From: Blastocladiella britannica | Lineage: Eukaryota > Blastocladiomycota > Blastocladiomycetes > Blastocladiales > Blastocladiaceae | Reading direction: 5' to 3' | Assembly (NCBI GenBank): GCA_025349905.2 | Contig: MU624891.1 | Coordinates: 1-18,507, forward strand | DNA length: 18,507 bases | In this document: positions 17,318-18,507 of the stretch, in pieces | Position numbering within the stretch: the first letter of the stretch is position 1 | How the letters are laid out: the number at the start of each line of letters is the position of its first letter | Position numbers and translations under genes: made by a program | Notes under the pieces: generated by a model | Databases searched by the model: none | Seen by the model: only the letters and a program-made list of their open reading frames with translations | Told to the model about the DNA's origin: nothing

Positions 17318-17556
17318 CGTTTCAGGAGAAATCAGTTTCGTTCTTCAGAATCTCATTCTCGCGAATTATCTGCCGCTTTCCGACATTCACCGCTCTTCCC
17401 TGAGAATGGACCTCACGTTTCCCAGTGAAATCCGACATGTGGTGACATGTCGGTTGGACCCGTTTCCTCATGAAATCGCACTTCCAAAACCGTCAGAAAA
17501 CCGGCGGACCTCGCAATTCTGGGTTTTCCTGATCCCGTTTCCAGCAGAAACCGCAC
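17318..17556 (+). repeat. Four degenerate copies of a CGTTTC-n-GAAA-TCGCAC motif
   Basis: Copies start at 17318 (CGTTTCAGGAGAAATCA), 17416 (CGTTTCCCAGTGAAATCCGAC), 17461 (CGTTTCCTCATGAAATCGCA, then C) and 17536 (CGTTTCCAGCAGAAACCGCA, then C). Each has the partly palindromic TTTC...GAAA core with a 4-5 bp centre. Spacings of 98, 45 and 75 bp rule out a simple tandem array. They may be binding sites upstream of the receptor gene or the remains of an older repeat. Confidence 0.5.
17432..17453. repeat. Perfect inverted repeat, 9-bp stem and 4-nt loop
   Basis: CCGACATGT, spacer GGTG, ACATGTCGG. It overlaps the second copy of the CGTTTC-GAAA motif. It could form a hairpin or be a dimeric protein site. 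Chance cannot be excluded in an isolated case. Confidence 0.7.
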
Positions 17557-18083
17557 TCCATTTCCATCCAAAAACCAGCTCCAGATCCCATTCCCAAAAC
17601 TACCCAAAAAACCACTTTTCAATAAATAAACGTTCTTATATTCGCTTTTACCCAAACACACACGCTCGATCAGATCCAAAACCCGCTCGACCTTGATCGC
17701 ATATGAAATAACCTATACAAAGGAAATAAACATGTTATGCTCGAGATTGAGGATCAAATAAACCAGAAAAGGCCGTACCCACATCAAGCTTCTCGACTGC
17801 ACCTGATGCGCTTGACTGCACCTGACACGACAAATATAAAGAAAAAGACACACGGAATGAGAGGACGATCAGGCGGTTCGCCCGTTGGCAAATAAAAGGC
17901 CGCGCACACAAAAGAAACAAGACGAAGAGTAAAAGTAAATAATATGGAAGGGGGCCAGCGGTCGAGCGGAGGAGAAAGAGGGCGATCGACTTGCCTAAGA
18001 GGCAAGACCGGTTGGGTATGCTCGGAGAGTCCTGATGCTGCCACGGGAACGTCATACGAGATCAGCAGGCGATGAGAGCGATT

Positions 18084-18507
18084 CTAGATGCTCAACGAAT
18101 GGATTGCGGAGTGGTCGCTCTCGTCGGTGATCATATCGGCTGCTGGGTCGAGCACATTGTTGGCGGTAGTGTCGGCGAGCGTGGGCACTCCACTCATTCT
18201 GTCGCCATTGTCTCCTCGAGCGATTGCGTTGGGAGGCGGATCACATCCGCGATGCTGGCACTGTTGATGGTCGCCAAGGGCTCAACGATCGCCAACGAGC
18301 GCAATGGTGCGGATGTGATCGCTGTTGTTTTTATTTTGCCACCAGTACCTCCGCGCGATCGTCACTGCTGCTGGAAAAAAAGTGAAGGTAGTGGTGAGCA
18401 TCACTTTGACCGAAAAAAAACGACGAACGTTACTACCGAATTCTGGCATGCGTGCGGCGGCGGAGGCGGGTGTGGCGTGGGACCCCAAGCTGGTCGCCGC
18501 GGTGGAG
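18084..18507 (-). CDS. Possible 3' end of a minus-strand gene entering from the right edge
   Basis: From the right edge the minus strand reads GC-rich open sequence to 18437, then a good intron-like segment (GTAGTA donor at 18436, tail CACTTTTTTTCCAG, 66 bp, ending at 18371). Past it, one frame reads SSDDRAEVLVAK and stops at 18331. An alternative second splice (18348 to 18261) leads into a frame with strong C-ending codon bias (MSGVPTLADTTANN, then DPAADMITDESDHSAI) that stops at 18084. A third option splices to an acceptor at 18322. I cannot choose among these, and no family is recognised. On the plus strand a 58-codon frame from 18088 overlaps; it looks less biased. Confidence 0.3.
18236..18322. 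repeat. 12-bp inverted repeat with 58-bp spacer
   Basis: GATCACATCCGC (18239-18250) recurs in inverted form as GCGGATGTGATC (18309-18320). The left arm is also a short palindrome by itself (GCGGAT-CAC-ATCCGC, 18236-18250). It lies inside or beside the uncertain right-edge gene; function is unknown. Confidence 0.6.

Larger units (their letters stand above)
17186..18083. other. Largest intergenic region, about 0.9 kb, no convincing gene
   Basis: Upstream of the receptor ATG the base composition shifts to AT-richer, with A-rich runs. Open frames here lack the C/G third-position bias of the genes and show no family motif. The region holds the receptor promoter by position, four degenerate CGTTTC-GAAA motifs (17318-17556), a 9-bp-stem hairpin (17432-17453), a 12-bp direct repeat GACTGCACCTGA (17795-17806 and 17814-17825) and a small CTTGCC/GGCAAG inverted repeat (17990-18006). 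No tRNA or rRNA was seen. Confidence 0.55.

Noticed and set aside
17223..17696. 157-codon plus-strand open frame in the intergenic region
   Set aside because: It starts inside the receptor 5' region, lacks the C/G third-position bias of the genes, consists largely of the degenerate repeat copies translated, and has no family motif.
18088..18264. 58-codon plus-strand frame (MLNEWIAEWSLSS)
   Set aside because: Codon use is less biased than the opposite strand and there is no supported splice onward; kept only as an alternative to the right-edge minus-strand gene.

Overview
This window is from a nuclear genome that looks fungal: GC-rich codon choice, short spliceosomal introns, a Zn2Cys6 transcription factor with the fungal-specific middle domain, and a fungal-type class 3 lipase. 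A partial membrane protein at the left end has a C-terminus that faintly recalls the TmcB-like proteins of flagellated fungi. Together these suggest an early-diverging zoosporic fungus, perhaps Blastocladiomycota. That placement is inference; no rRNA or other marker is present.

Layout, left to right: (1) the 3' end of a plus-strand membrane protein (1-807); (2) on the minus strand, head to tail, a meiotic MutS homologue MSH5 (3942-845, five exons), an unrecognised 319-residue protein (5084-4065, two exons) and a membrane-anchored class 3 lipase (7610-5170, five exons); (3) on the plus strand from a shared 142-bp intergenic region, a CHL1/DDX11-type Fe-S DNA helicase (7753-10593, five exons) and then a Zn2Cys6 transcription factor (10631-14571, five exons); (4) converging on that, a single-exon seven-transmembrane receptor-like gene (17185-14603, minus); (5) about 0.9 kb without a convincing gene (17186-18083), holding degenerate repeats and a hairpin; (6) weak evidence for the 3' end of another minus-strand gene at the right edge.

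The exon structures are my own reconstructions, from reading-frame continuity, conserved motifs across junctions and GT-AG signals. Five genes give 17 internally consistent introns, almost all 54-77 bp. The genes are packed very tightly (gaps of 31-142 bp), so UTRs and promoters must overlap neighbours. Functionally, MSH5 (meiotic crossover formation) and CHL1 (sister-chromatid cohesion, replication and recombination) are both chromosome-maintenance proteins, but nothing in the sequence shows that they work as a unit. The lipase, transcription factor and receptor have no evident shared pathway. I found no clear case for a wholly new multi-gene system. The most open items are the unrecognised 319-residue protein, the large acidic insertion in the lipase, and the orphan seven-helix receptor.
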